NCBI GenBank assembly: GCA_019722365.1
Contig: JADFUC010000766.1
Coordinates: forward strand, 1-64,000
Direction of reading: 5' to 3'
DNA length: 64,000 nt
From: Lithospermum erythrorhizon
Lineage: Eukaryota > Streptophyta > Magnoliopsida > Boraginales > Boraginaceae
Below, one piece after another: positions 36,851-47,368 of this stretch (the first letter of the stretch is position 1; each line of letters begins with the position of its first letter). Below the pieces are notes generated by a model that did not search any database, had not been told where the DNA came from, and saw only the letters and a list, made by a program, of their open reading frames with translations. Both the position numbers and the translations under genes were made by a program.

Positions 36851-37059
36851 ATCGCATCGAAATGTAAAAAGAAACAAAAAAGATAGTTGTATTATCGAAA
36901 TGCTCAATCGCTTATACTGCTACAGATTACATTAATTTCATACACTCAATCAAAATTATAAAAACTATACAAATCTAATCATCAAACACTATTTCATCCT
37001 CGGATTCTTCTTTGTCGGAATGTATTTCTATTGTGTTGTTCTCTTCATCTACTTGAATT

Positions 37060-39117
37060 TCTTCCTCAATGTCACTAAGATCTAATTTTAACAAATCTTT
37101 TCCTTCCTTCCATGAGCGTGATCCTTATCTGGTGATCCATGCTCCGCGTCAGTCCAACTTTGATACAAACACACATACTTCAATCGCCGAACTTGTAAGT
37201 CTTGAACGCCTTTTGAGTGCATTGAGATTCGCCATGCTAAACGCGATTCACTAGCTATCGTTGACATAGGTGATAGAAAATATTTCTTTTAAGTTATCTT
37301 AGACAATACTCTAAACAATGCCTTAGTCGCCCACCATTTCAATATATCAAAAAGGGTATATCAATTCAATTCAAAGTTAGTAGTTAAATATTGTGTTAAC
37401 TCATTAGTGTCTTGTGGAGCGATTGGATTAGTGTTACCTAATAATTGTAAAGCATTCCTTAGGGGCGATCATGTCGACTTCAGATCTTAACCCCACGCCG
37501 GGGCATATTAAAACTCGTCTAATTACTAGAGTGGCACGGCCTTACTTTGCCCATACCTTTGACTTCTGATATTTGTTATACATGTTATACATATAATGCT
37601 TCAATTCCCTTTCTATTTTTTGAACATCAAAACTCTTTAGTTCGATTAAAGGATACTAATGTTTCATAATAGGATTTAACATGAAATTAAAATGACTTAA
37701 TTTAGCGTTTGGATCCAAAATTATACCAATTGCATATGCATGCGTGGATAAGGGATGAAAATATTTTAAAACTTGCCTTCCATATTCGAACTACATATTC
37801 TAACAACATGACTATCTCTATGTTTAGTCATATGAACGGAAAGATTAATCTATACATTCTAAAGCAAAGCATGAATATTTGGTTCATATTGAGTTGAAAT
37901 TTTTTTAGTATAATCTTTAAATGGCTCAAGAAATTTAAGTAATTCATAACAATATTTCCAATTATTATATGTGAGCGGGGGATAATATTCACCAATGGGA
38001 GCATGCATCTCATAAAATGTTGTAATTTCATCCTTATACATATATGCACGAACTAATCCCAAAATTAATTTTTAAACTTCTTTTCCCGAAGACTTCTTCC
38101 CGAAGCCTCAAATAATTTTTTATATTCATGTCTTCTAACCCCGCTATTAACAACAAAATTAACGCGCCTACGACTGCAAAATAAACTCATCACAAACAAC
38201 AACTTTTATTCCATCTTAGCAACTAATCAAGGATCTTTTATTAATAAACATCTAACATGAAAAAGTTCACTAAAATCCGGTTTAATAGGAATCTTTAATT
38301 TTCACTGGATACGTTATTAGCGGACGATTATCAAATAGAAATTGAAGTAACTTATTCAAACATTTGTAATCATCGGGCACATGCAAGTATACCTTCCAAA
38401 TTTGAATATCAAGTAGTTTAGCACCGATCTAAAATAAATAATTCTCCTTTGTAAAACCCAATCATGATCAATCCAATGGCATGTTACACACATTATATCA
38501 AAATCCAAAAAGACACCGATATCACTAGTCAAACACATTTTATAAGGCAAATTCATGAAGATTTTACATAGAAGATCTTTTTCACTTTTAAAATATTTAA
38601 AAGCATAGTTTCGTAAAGTAGACCGAGGGATACGTATTGCTCGGGGATTAACGACATTTTGAATCCATTTAGTGAAACGCCATCCATCACAATGATTAAA
38701 AGGCAGCAACCACTGATACAAATTTCATAGTTTCAATCCTATACGCCAAAAATACTAAAAAAGCTATTTGTGATCAATAGTTCCTCAGATACCACCCTCC
38801 CCACTACTATCTTTAGTGATCTTACGACCACTTAAGTGTCTAGCAAGACGACTGCTCCCTTTACCCCCACCCGTTTTCCACAGATAGCAATTTTACAATT
38901 CTAAACAAGTTGCCGTTTGTTTTTCCCGGTCTCCATGAAAATATTTCCAAATCCATGAAGTTTTTTTCCTCTCAATAGTAGTATCCGTAGCACTAGATTG
39001 AGAGTTAATAAGGGGTAGTTCATCCATACGATTATCATCATCTAAATTAACAAAATCATTAGACATACTAACACTATCACTTTGAATACTTTTTCCAAGG
39101 TTACGTTTTGATGCCAT
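37060..39117 (-). pseudogene. hAT transposase (broken)
   Basis: On the - strand from Met at 39117: an N-terminal leader, then a BED-type zinc finger start, KTSWIWKYFHGDREKQTATC (38893-39000). At 38721-38356 come FTKWIQNVVNPRAIRIPRST, SDIGVF and MCVTCHWIDHDWVLQRRII, classic hAT transposase core sequence. WKYCYELLKFLEPFKDYTKK follows at about 37960. Near 37265-37150, STIASESRLAW and YVCLYQSW correspond to the C-terminal dimerisation domain. The protein would cut at the hAT ends and re-insert the element. Several stops and shifts separate the pieces, so it is inactive. Confidence 0.82.
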
Positions 39118-39394
39118 TAATTAAGAAGAACAAATATCAAAATTTATAAAAAGTTGATAGATAATACCGGATCGTAAATGGAGCAAGGTAAGATCGTTGA
39201 TTCACTTGATTCAGTTGATTGTAACGAACAAGCCCAAAAACCACAAGTAATGAATATCAGAATTGCCAAAGTGATTCTTATTTCTTTGGTATTGCTTAAG
39301 AATGATTAGAGTCGCGAAACGGCGGAGTATGCTTCCCCCATTTAGAATCTCTTCATTTTGAGTTTTGCGAAATGTAGGATGGTTTCAGGTAAAT

Positions 39395-39655
39395 ATTAAA
39401 CGGGTACCGCTGATGAACGGTACCACGTTATTCAAACGTGGTACCGCTTACTTAAACGGTACTCGGTTGATCATGCACCATAAAAAATAGCCGTTGGACT
39501 TTAACGTGGTACCGTTAATGTCCAAACGGTATACCGTGTATGTTGCGCAGTCATATATCCGCGGCGACACGGGTATCAAGCATTTTAAACGATAATCGCT
39601 TTCAGAGGTCGCTATAAAGCCAAACGTGGTACCGCGTAATTCAAACGGTACTACC
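39395..39655. repeat. hAT subterminal GGTACC motif array, right end
   Basis: Seven or eight copies of AACGTGGTACCGTT or its inverse (aacgggtaccgctgatg, aacggtaccacgttat, aaacgtggtaccgctt, aacgtggtaccgttaa, aaacgtggtaccgcgt). GGGCCGGCCCGGTTCG-type sequence follows up to the terminal repeat at 39818-39834. Confidence 0.72.
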
Positions 39656-39834
39656 GCCGCCCCTTTAAAAGTGGGCCTCGAACCGAACAGGGGCCCAGTA
39701 TTCGCTTAACGGACGGGCCCGGCCCGGTTCGTTAACGGGCTCTGGGCCCGTCGAACATGTTACGCGGGCCGGCCCGGTTCGTTGCTTAAGGGGCCGGGCC
39801 GGCCCGGTTCGTTTGCCACGACTAGCAAAGGGCA

Positions 39835-39842
39835 CACTGTGA
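39835..39842. repeat. Right 8-bp target duplication of the hAT element
   Basis: GCAAAGGG directly after the right terminal repeat. It pairs with GCAGCGGG at 5605-5612 (6 of 8 identical). Confidence 0.65.
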
Positions 39843-41127
39843 GAATTATTGAGGCCCACTCGCCCCACCGCCCACTAGTTAGCGCGTGTCGACCGAATCT
39901 TGCTCACCATCGACTTCCTTGCTCATCCAACAAGACTTCATGTTCGCTTTAATAGCTTTATTTCTCACAAGCCACACTCTATTTACACTATCAGAATAAA
40001 AAAGAATCCACGACATCTATAAAAATAAGCCACAACATCTAAATTGAAATTCAACAAATCTACAAACAAACTTCAACATCGAACCAATGTTTTAACATCC
40101 TGTGAAAATAAACAAATCATGTTAACTTATCCATAGAACAAAATAAACCAAAGTTCAGTCATAAAAGAAAATAAAAAATAAAGAACACAATTCTCCTTCC
40201 TTTATCATATCTTGGATATTTGAGAGTAAAAGTAATAGGATAAAATGATTGTATCAATATTCAATGTAACTTAATACGCACCTTTCAAATTTCGATCAAA
40301 TAATTTGTTCTCCAAGATGGAATCACATCAATTTGAACATATAGAACTTTTATAATTGAAGTAGTAAGAACCAAGAATGATATATATTATGAAAGAAATG
40401 AACCAATGATGATATTTGATGTGAGGAATGAAAGAAAGTAGTGGTTCTTTATTTATAGGAGGAAAAAAATGGCTAGTTTTTGAACCGAATATCCGTTAGT
40501 CCAAACGATTTTCCGCTAACAACAACTATATTACCCCAATGCTCAATATTTAAATAATGCTCCAAGTTACTCTGGACGCATGGGAAGAGCATCGAAGGAC
40601 GTCCGGTTACACGGCGACTTCGCTACACGGCGACGTCCGGTTATAAGAAGCCGATGTCCTGCTATACCAAGCTTAACGCCCACTAATAAGACGAGGTGAA
40701 TCCAACTTAAAGGCTATGTACAAGACGCCCGGTTTAATTAAGCGGACGACCGCTATGTTCACGAACCACTAACGAACGTGTGCCTAACGCGATTCGAACT
40801 GGCCCAATCAACTCAGACAACATGTGCCGACAAACGTTTTTTGCTAAAAATCTTAGCCCACTCTACCTCATTAGTAGGCCTAACGAACCGTGGACCGAAC
40901 CTCGAACCCGACTAACGAAGCTTGACTAACAAATTTATCACCTAACCTCTAATCTACTCTACCAGGTCTGATAGTTAATATCAAGGTATAATTTTGCAAT
41001 ATTAGTCCGTGTATCATTTGGGCCTTTAGTACTCTTTGTACATTTAATTATTATTGAAAGCTTGTAGGATTTAATTTGATAACGTGTAGTCAATTCCAGT
41101 GTTTTTACTTCATTTTGTGTAATTTTA
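39843..41127. other. Right flank of the hAT element, no gene seen
   Basis: AT-rich with a GC-richer block at 40560-40920 containing repeated GACGTCCGGTTA-like pieces (gaaggacgtccggttaca, cggcgacgtccggttata). No coding family is recognised. It may be the interior of the candidate Mutator-like element whose arms lie at 4930 and 41575. Confidence 0.4.
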
Positions 41128-41128
41128 T

Positions 41129-41331
41129 ACTCTCCGTCTTAAAATACGATCATTTTAAAAATTATTTTTTTCATAATAATTGATTATTTGCATTTTTAAT
41201 GTCCTTTTACATTTCCAATATAGCTTTTTCAATTCCACTTTGTTTACAATCTCAATATAATTTTTCACTATTCCTTAATAAAACACTCTCAATCTTAAAT
41301 AACTATATATTTTGGAGACTTTTAGGGAGTA
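41129..41331. repeat. Degraded Stowaway-like MITE
   Basis: Starts ACTCTCCGTCTTAAAATAC after TA and ends TTTTAGGGAGT before TA, an imperfect inverted pair about 200 bp apart. It resembles the element in the NDUFA13 intron at 44076. Confidence 0.5.
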
Positions 41332-41574
41332 TAACTTGTAATCAATTCCAGTGTTTTTGTTCATTTTGTGTAATTTGTATGCATCTTGGGTATTTTGTTC
41401 AGTTTCTTCATTACCCTGGCAGTTGTTGTGGGCATAACTGCAAGCATGTACTGAAAGTGTGAGTAGATACAAAAGAAGAAAGCCAGAGGCCACAAAAAGC
41501 TTTTGCGAAAGTCAGAGAAAAAGCATGAAGTGGTAGCGGTTGTTAAAGTTAAGAAATGCTATTATGCCTATTTT

Positions 41575-41760
41575 TTAATTACGTGAAATGCACTCTCTAA
41601 ACATTAGTTTAGTTGGGCAAAATAGTCATTTTGTGCAAAAACCGATAGTATAGCGGACCCGCGACCATCTTCAAACGAACTCGATACCGCGACGATAAAC
41701 TTACACGACAAGATAGTGCAAAACAGGTCAAAATTTTTAACGATAAATTAGTCCGTCATA
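41575..41760 (-). repeat. Right arm of a large inverted repeat (candidate MULE end)
   Basis: Reverse complement resembles 4930-5110. It contains CCGATAGTATAGCGGACCCG, the inverse of the CTATACTATCGG and GGGTCC blocks of the left arm, and CAAAATAGTCATTTTGTG. The two arms lie about 36.5 kb apart, outside the hAT element on each side. Confidence 0.45.
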
Positions 41761-42126
41761 ATAAAGGTTGTAAATAAACCAAAATATTTTAAAGTTTTTA
41801 GAGGTCGGTTCTACTTGAATATAATAGTTCGCAAATTCAGCTTGTTCGAGATTTTAGCTTTAAAGAACCAAAAATCGACCTCACCTGATTTGTTTCTAAT
41901 GATTCAAAGTTCAAACCAACAATTTTAATTTCCATGGGAAAATTTAAAAAAATAACATTTGTGTAACAAATATGGAGTGTAAATTTTATAATCGAATCGA
42001 ATCAATGTCTTGATTCCTCACAAACTTAATGATAATCACAGTCTGCCCGGTTCAAATTAAAATCTAATCTTTTAGTAAATTCATCCCCTTCCTCAGGCTC
42101 AGAACCTTTGCCGAACCTCAACAACA

Positions 42127-42210
42127 ATGATTCGGAAGCGCTTCGATTCTACTAAGTTTCAATGGAAACTTTATGCTCTCATCTTGCCTCAAAAGTTTCT
42201 ATCGGCTTGA
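42127..42210 (+). CDS. Possible upstream ORF in the NDUFA13 leader (27 codons)
   Basis: ATG at 42127 opens a 27-codon frame (starting MIRKRFDSTK) that closes at TGA, 42208-42210, about 90 bp before the NDUFA13 start. If transcription begins upstream of it, this uORF could dampen translation of the main ORF. Whether it lies in the transcript cannot be told from sequence alone. Confidence 0.25.
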   Translation: MIRKRFDSTKFQWKLYALILPQKFLSA

Positions 42211-42299
42211 TAAGCACATTTAAATTTTAATGACAACATGAAGGAGTTAAGCTTTGACAGGCTCCCAGCCCCGAAAAAAGCCACATCCGAGCAGTGAGA

Positions 42300-45200
42300 A
42301 TGACGGAAGCAATGATAAGGAAGAAGGCAGGGATGGCCTCGGTGAAGGACATGCCCGTCCTCCAAGACGGACCCCCAGCTGGTGGGTTTGCGCCTGTCCG
42401 ATACGCGCGGCGCATACCCAACACAGGCCCCAGTGCAGTCGCAATATTCCTCACCACTTTCACCCTATTTTCTTACGGCATGTATCAAGTTGGCAAAGGC
42501 AACAAAATTCGCAGGTACCATCAAATTCAACACTCATATTCGCTTATTTTATTTAGGGGGTTCAGTGGGCATTTTGCAATTTAGGGTAATTTGTGAAGTT
42601 TCATTTCGAAATTTGAATGTGGAATGATATGAATATTTGAATCATTTTGTTTGTTGAGTAGAGCAATTTGTTTGATCAGTTGGGGGATTCAGTGGGTATT
42701 TTTCAAATTTTGGGTAATTTGTAAGGTTCATTTTGACAAATAGTTTTGTTAAAATCATTCTAAACATAAACCCATTAATATGATACTCCTTTCTTGCTGT
42801 ATTTTTATTTCAATGAACCACCTTGTAATTTTTACCCAACAAAATGATGAAAATGGCTGAGTTAGTTTTAATTATTGTTTAATGGAATAGATGACCCAAT
42901 ATAGAGTTGAATGGAGACGGCATATCTATTAGTAGCTCCCACTTAGTGGGATAAGGCTTAGTTTGTTTTGGCTAACTTAGTGTAATTGTGTGATTGTATT
43001 TGTAAGGTTTCAATTTACTCCCTCTATCCCATGAACAGTAAAATGGTTATGGTACAATTTCCTATAGTCTACTTTTGTTCTGTTTGTGTGAATGTGATAC
43101 AAGAGTTGAATTGACGCAACTTGTTGCATGCTAACTGAAGAGGGAAAGATAGCTAGCGATGGAGCAAATACTCAATTAGGCTAGAGTTGTGGTGTTGACC
43201 TTAGATTTTCTTAGGTAAATAGGATTGTCGAGGCGGAAAACTTTAAGATGCTAATAAATTTCCAGAAATTGTTTAAAAAAGATTCTTGATGTTGAAAGAA
43301 TGAAACTTGTGTGAGGGTGGGAACGAAGTATATAAAAATAAGGGGGATTAGTTTTTAACAAAGCCTACATGGTAATTGTTTGCAAATATATACGACTTTT
43401 TATTTTTGAATGTTTTGTCTCGGGATTTAGAGTTAATGTTTGTGGGTGTTTGTTCCATCTTAGTGTTAGAGCTGTTTGTCACCACCATTCTTTGTAACAT
43501 CTGGTTGTAGACACTATATTTTTTCAGCCTGAGCTTGATTGCTTGAATATAGAGGGGATATATCCATCGATAGAGGGAAACCTTGTTCTAAGTGGACCAC
43601 TATCTGTTGCAACTGTCCTCTTCCTCTTTCAACATATGGCTGTTTTTCTTTGCATTTTCCTCAGACTGGGGCATATGTGAGCACTAAGAAGCTTCTCATT
43701 TAGTTTGAGTAGTTGGAGATTATAAGTTGGGAGTTGGGACATTTAGAAAGGCCAATAATGGGTGATCATTGTTTTTTACCTTATATGATGACGGTTATAA
43801 GTCATAACTTATACGCCACAAACCAAACAAAGGCATGCTCATGATGCATGTATTCAACTCTATCACGGGCCAAGTCCATCCTCAAGTCTATTTCCGTAGG
43901 TACTTCTTCATAGCTTAAATGCAGTTTTATCTTTATCCCTTCTTCCTTACTGTTAGTGGTTTCCAATCCAATAACTTTGCATCTTCTTACATATACACAA
44001 AACTAGAACGTTTCAACAAGTTTCCCTTTATTTTACTCCAATGGAAGCTTCATCTACTTTGACTAGAAAATTATACTCCCTCCGTCTCAAAATACATGGT
44101 CATCTAGAAAAATTTTACTTTTTCATAATAGTTGATTGTTTACAATTTTAATATACCTTTTTACAATTCCAATGTAGCTTTTTACATTTCCAATGTAGCT
44201 TGTTACAATCCCGATCTAGCTTTTCACAATCCCTTAATAAAATATTTTTCATCTAAATAATTATCTATTTTGAAACGGATGGAGTATCATTTTTGTTGTC
44301 TTTTCATATGAACCCGTCTCTACTAATCCTATCATTTGAACATGTTGCTACTTAACCGCCCATCAATAAATCCATATAACAAAGCTATTCTAATTTCCAT
44401 TTCAGAAGCTATTAAATGGTATCCTATCTTTGAAAGGAACTCTATGTCCCACAGAATGGATGAAGCTCTTATTCATTAATATCCTCCCTGGATCCTATCT
44501 CTTGGGTTGACCCTAGGTATCTAGATCCTTTGCATCCTTAAAATTAATTCCATATCGCTAATTCCGATTTCTGTACTAAGCTTACACCATATTTATTATC
44601 TCATAACAACTTAGTCAAACTTTAACTTGTTTACAAATACAATCTTCTGTGAAAATACTTCAGAGTACCTCATCTTGAATATAAACTGCATCCTGAATTT
44701 TCTTTCCGGTTATTAGGTTCTATTTGTAGTAGACACTTTTCTCATATCCTCTTCTCTCTAAGCACACTTTCGGAAATGGCCTATTATTTCGGGATACTGT
44801 TATATTTGGAGAATACTCCAGGTCTTGTTTAGCTGAATCGAAAAATTGAAATGACTGTCGAAGGGTGTGTCTGTTTTGTTATTGTGATATTGAAATGGAG
44901 TGGATGGATGGAATATATTATAATTAATGTTTGCTGCTGGAATTGCTGAATATTATATACTAGTATGCAGTAATCTTGATTCTTGACTGTTTATTGTGCT
45001 ATATATAGGGCTTTGAAGGAAGAAAAATACGCTGCTCGCAGGGCCATCATACCAATTCTTCAAGCTGAAGAGGATGAAAGGTAAATTTACAATGATGCCC
45101 TTATAATATTTCTTCAACTATTTTTTTCACCAAGATTGTTATGTGTGATGTATCCTTTTTTGTCGTGTTGAATTCATATATTGGTGTTTGTTATTATCTT

Positions 45201-45372
45201 GACTGATAATTATTTTATTGTCCTTAGATTTGTAAAAGAGTGGAGAAAGTATCTTGATGAAGAGGCCAGGATTATGAAAGACGTTCCAGGTTGGAAAGTT
45301 GGAGAAAGTGTTTATAATTCTGGAAGATGGATGCCTCCTGCAACTGGAGAGCTCCGCCCTGATGTCTGGTAA
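42300..45372 (+). CDS. NDUFA13: NADH dehydrogenase [ubiquinone] 1 alpha subcomplex subunit 13 (complex I B16.6 / GRIM-19)
   Basis: Exons 42300-42514, 45009-45080 and 45228-45372 total 432 nt and give 143 residues plus TAA, the usual length for plant NDUFA13. Both introns are GT-AG and split codons 72 and 96 after their second base. The protein begins [19 protein letters not shown], then has [17 protein letters not shown] and one hydrophobic segment at about residues 44-62 ([19 protein letters not shown]). It continues [20 protein letters not shown] and ends [19 protein letters not shown], all hallmark family sequence. It is an accessory subunit of mitochondrial complex I in the inner membrane. 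The ATG at 42300 matches the conserved plant N-terminus; a GTG two codons upstream is not a start. No frameshift or missing segment is seen, in contrast to its surroundings. An AATAAA lies 67 bp past the stop. Confidence 0.97.
44076..44284. repeat. Stowaway-type MITE in NDUFA13 intron 1
   Basis: CTCCCTCCGTCTCAAAATAC at the left and TTTTGAAACGGATGGAG at the right are inverted partners, flanked by TA on both sides (44074-44075, 44285-44286), as Stowaway MITEs are. It is 209 bp long and noncoding. It lies well inside the intron, clear of the splice sites. Confidence 0.8.
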
Positions 45373-45438
45373 GGTCTGAGAGGTCAATTCTGAGCTGTAA
45401 AAGCTCTAGTGTGTAACCTTGATCTACCCCCTGACTGT

Positions 45439-45444
45439 AATAAA
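45439..45444 (+). terminator. Polyadenylation signal of NDUFA13
   Basis: AATAAA 67 bp after the stop codon, in an AT-rich context. It is the best-placed candidate for the near-upstream element. Confidence 0.55.
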
Positions 45445-46256
45445 GTTATACTAATACATACAAATAATTTTATGGGCGTTTGTTTGATTTCTTATCTATT
45501 TATACGGAGTCTCTGGGTCACTCTCGAATGTCCATATTTAATTTGGGATTTCTAAATTATGTGAGATCTTTCAAATAATTTGACTATTAATCTTCGTTGT
45601 CTAAATTATGTCATATATATTTCATACACTTATTTAAAAATGATTGAAAGACAAATATATATTCTACATATTTCAATAATTATAAATTTCATAAGATGCT
45701 AAAATTACTAATTTACTCTTTTCTTCCAAATCTATCACTATTCATTCTTAAAATTTTAAATATATCCTACCTTTTCTATATCTTACCATCATAATAAATT
45801 CATTTGATGTAAATTCAAATAGATAGTCGAATCATGTATTTCGATACTCCATATCAATACATGACAAATATGTATTATCATTAGTGTTTTTATCAGTCCA
45901 ATTCGGATATCAAACAAAAAAGTTGGACCATACTTTATTATTAGTCCTATACGCATCCTGCAAGCATCTGCGTAAAAATTTGGTCCCGACCGATCCGATA
46001 AAGATATCGCGTGGACACTGATCTCCCTTTTTCGGGTCCGGCTCGTGGCCTCATGCGGTATCATGGTCCCGAACTTCGGGTATTTCTACCCGGATTTGGG
46101 GTATTTTGACATATCGTCCGATCCCATTCGCATCCGATAAAATTATATACGTGGCTGTAATTAATTACTTTATCGATCTTGGTCATAATTCAATTTTTTC
46201 GTTCGGGTACCGGTGGTTTTCGGTTCTCCCGACCCACTAATACTCAGGGCTATTTC
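45445..46256. other. NDUFA13 3' flank with a possible hAT-like nonautonomous repeat
   Basis: AT-rich until about 45880. The 45885-46254 stretch has repeated GGTCCCGA, CGGGTA and TACCCGGAT pieces and ends GACCCACTAATACTCAGGGC, a form often seen at the end of nonautonomous hAT elements. The matching left end is not clear. Confidence 0.35.
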
Positions 46257-47279
46257 ATAGATATCGGGAGCCATGTGTCTGCCCTACATACAAAATGAAA
46301 TCCCTTCTATTAAATATATCGTATTTCTTGAAATAATTTTTTTTTGCAATAATAACCAAAAAAAAAGTAATCAAACACACACATATAAATATAATTTTCA
46401 TTCAATTTATTATCCCCGCATTTATTGACAAATTTTTGAAAAGAAATTAGAATTATCGGAATATTTCATGAAACAAAATCATCATTAATTGGGTAGGTAG
46501 GTGGGTGGATTAGGAGAGGGTTAATTTTTATTTATCTTTTATAATAATTGGATATTATTTGAAACATGTCCAAATAGTTTTTTATATTTAAAAATTGAGC
46601 CAAAAGTCTAATATATGTAAAATTTCGATTACACCCTTCATTAAAAATTAAAATCTGTCAATTTTAACATCAAAAGTTAATAAAATACCCAAAATGATCA
46701 GTTCAGGTAGTTCGGGAGACAAACTGGCCGACTTCGAAAGTTCATGGGACAAGTTAACCAGTTTGTCAGAGTTCAGGGGTAGGAAGAATTTAAACCATTT
46801 TATTTAGACAATCAATTATCAAAAGTTTGAGCTATCAATATTTGCTGACTTCTTTTCCTTTTTAAGTTTGGCAGAAGAGACAGTTGGGTCCTATTGTAGT
46901 AATTCTTGCGTTTATTTGTTTACATGTTGACTGACGTTACTACTGGGTATGTTTTATCTTTTTATTTGCATACTTACTTGTTTAAGGTATATTTTATTCT
47001 TTTTTTTAATAATTAATGCATAAAAGATCAAATATCCATTATATCAATTTTGGAATTTCGAAACATGCCATCGAAAATACAATCTATGGAATTGAAAGTA
47101 CAAATTGATACATCGAGCAAATTCAAAAAACAACCTACAGAGGTTGGAAACCAAAATATTTTGCAAACATGTGTCATTTCTTCATTCTTCAAATCTTCGC
47201 ATTCTCTGCTTCTTTGGATCCTGTGGAAATAATTATTCCAAAACCCGCAAATGAAATCAATGTATGATGAAGAAAATAA
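46257..47279. other. AT-rich intergenic sequence, no gene seen
   Basis: No recognisable coding sequence. Around 46690-46780 there is an imperfect duplication (agttcgggagacaaactgg / agttcatgggacaagttaacc). T-rich runs near 46990-47010 may be the complement of the LINE poly(A) tail. Confidence 0.4.
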
Positions 47280-47368
47280 CATATTTCTATAATTTTAGCG
47301 GAGCGTCAGAATAATGATCGCTTCTTTCACAAGTTCTCAAATTTATTATTCTTGACAATTTTCTTTGA

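Larger units (their letters stand above)
5613..39834 (-). mobile_element. hAT DNA transposon carrying a 29-kb nested insertion
   Basis: The left end, TAGACGTGGCAAACGAA (5613-5629), is the inverse of TTCGTTTGCCACGACTA (39818-39834) with one mismatch, and both ends continue into GGGCCGGGCCGG-like GC-rich subterminal sequence, as in many plant hAT elements. An imperfect 8-bp duplication flanks it. The element's own DNA is 5613-6905 plus 35969-39834, about 5.15 kb. It encodes a hAT transposase remnant and an accessory ORF remnant on the - strand. The interior between 6906 and 35968 is a Copia element with further insertions. The transposase is broken, so the element is not autonomous. Confidence 0.82.

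Noticed and set aside
43017..43171. Possible second Stowaway MITE in NDUFA13 intron 1 (tactccctctatcccatgaa)
   Set aside because: The right end (gatggagcaaata) is too weak an inverse partner to support an element.
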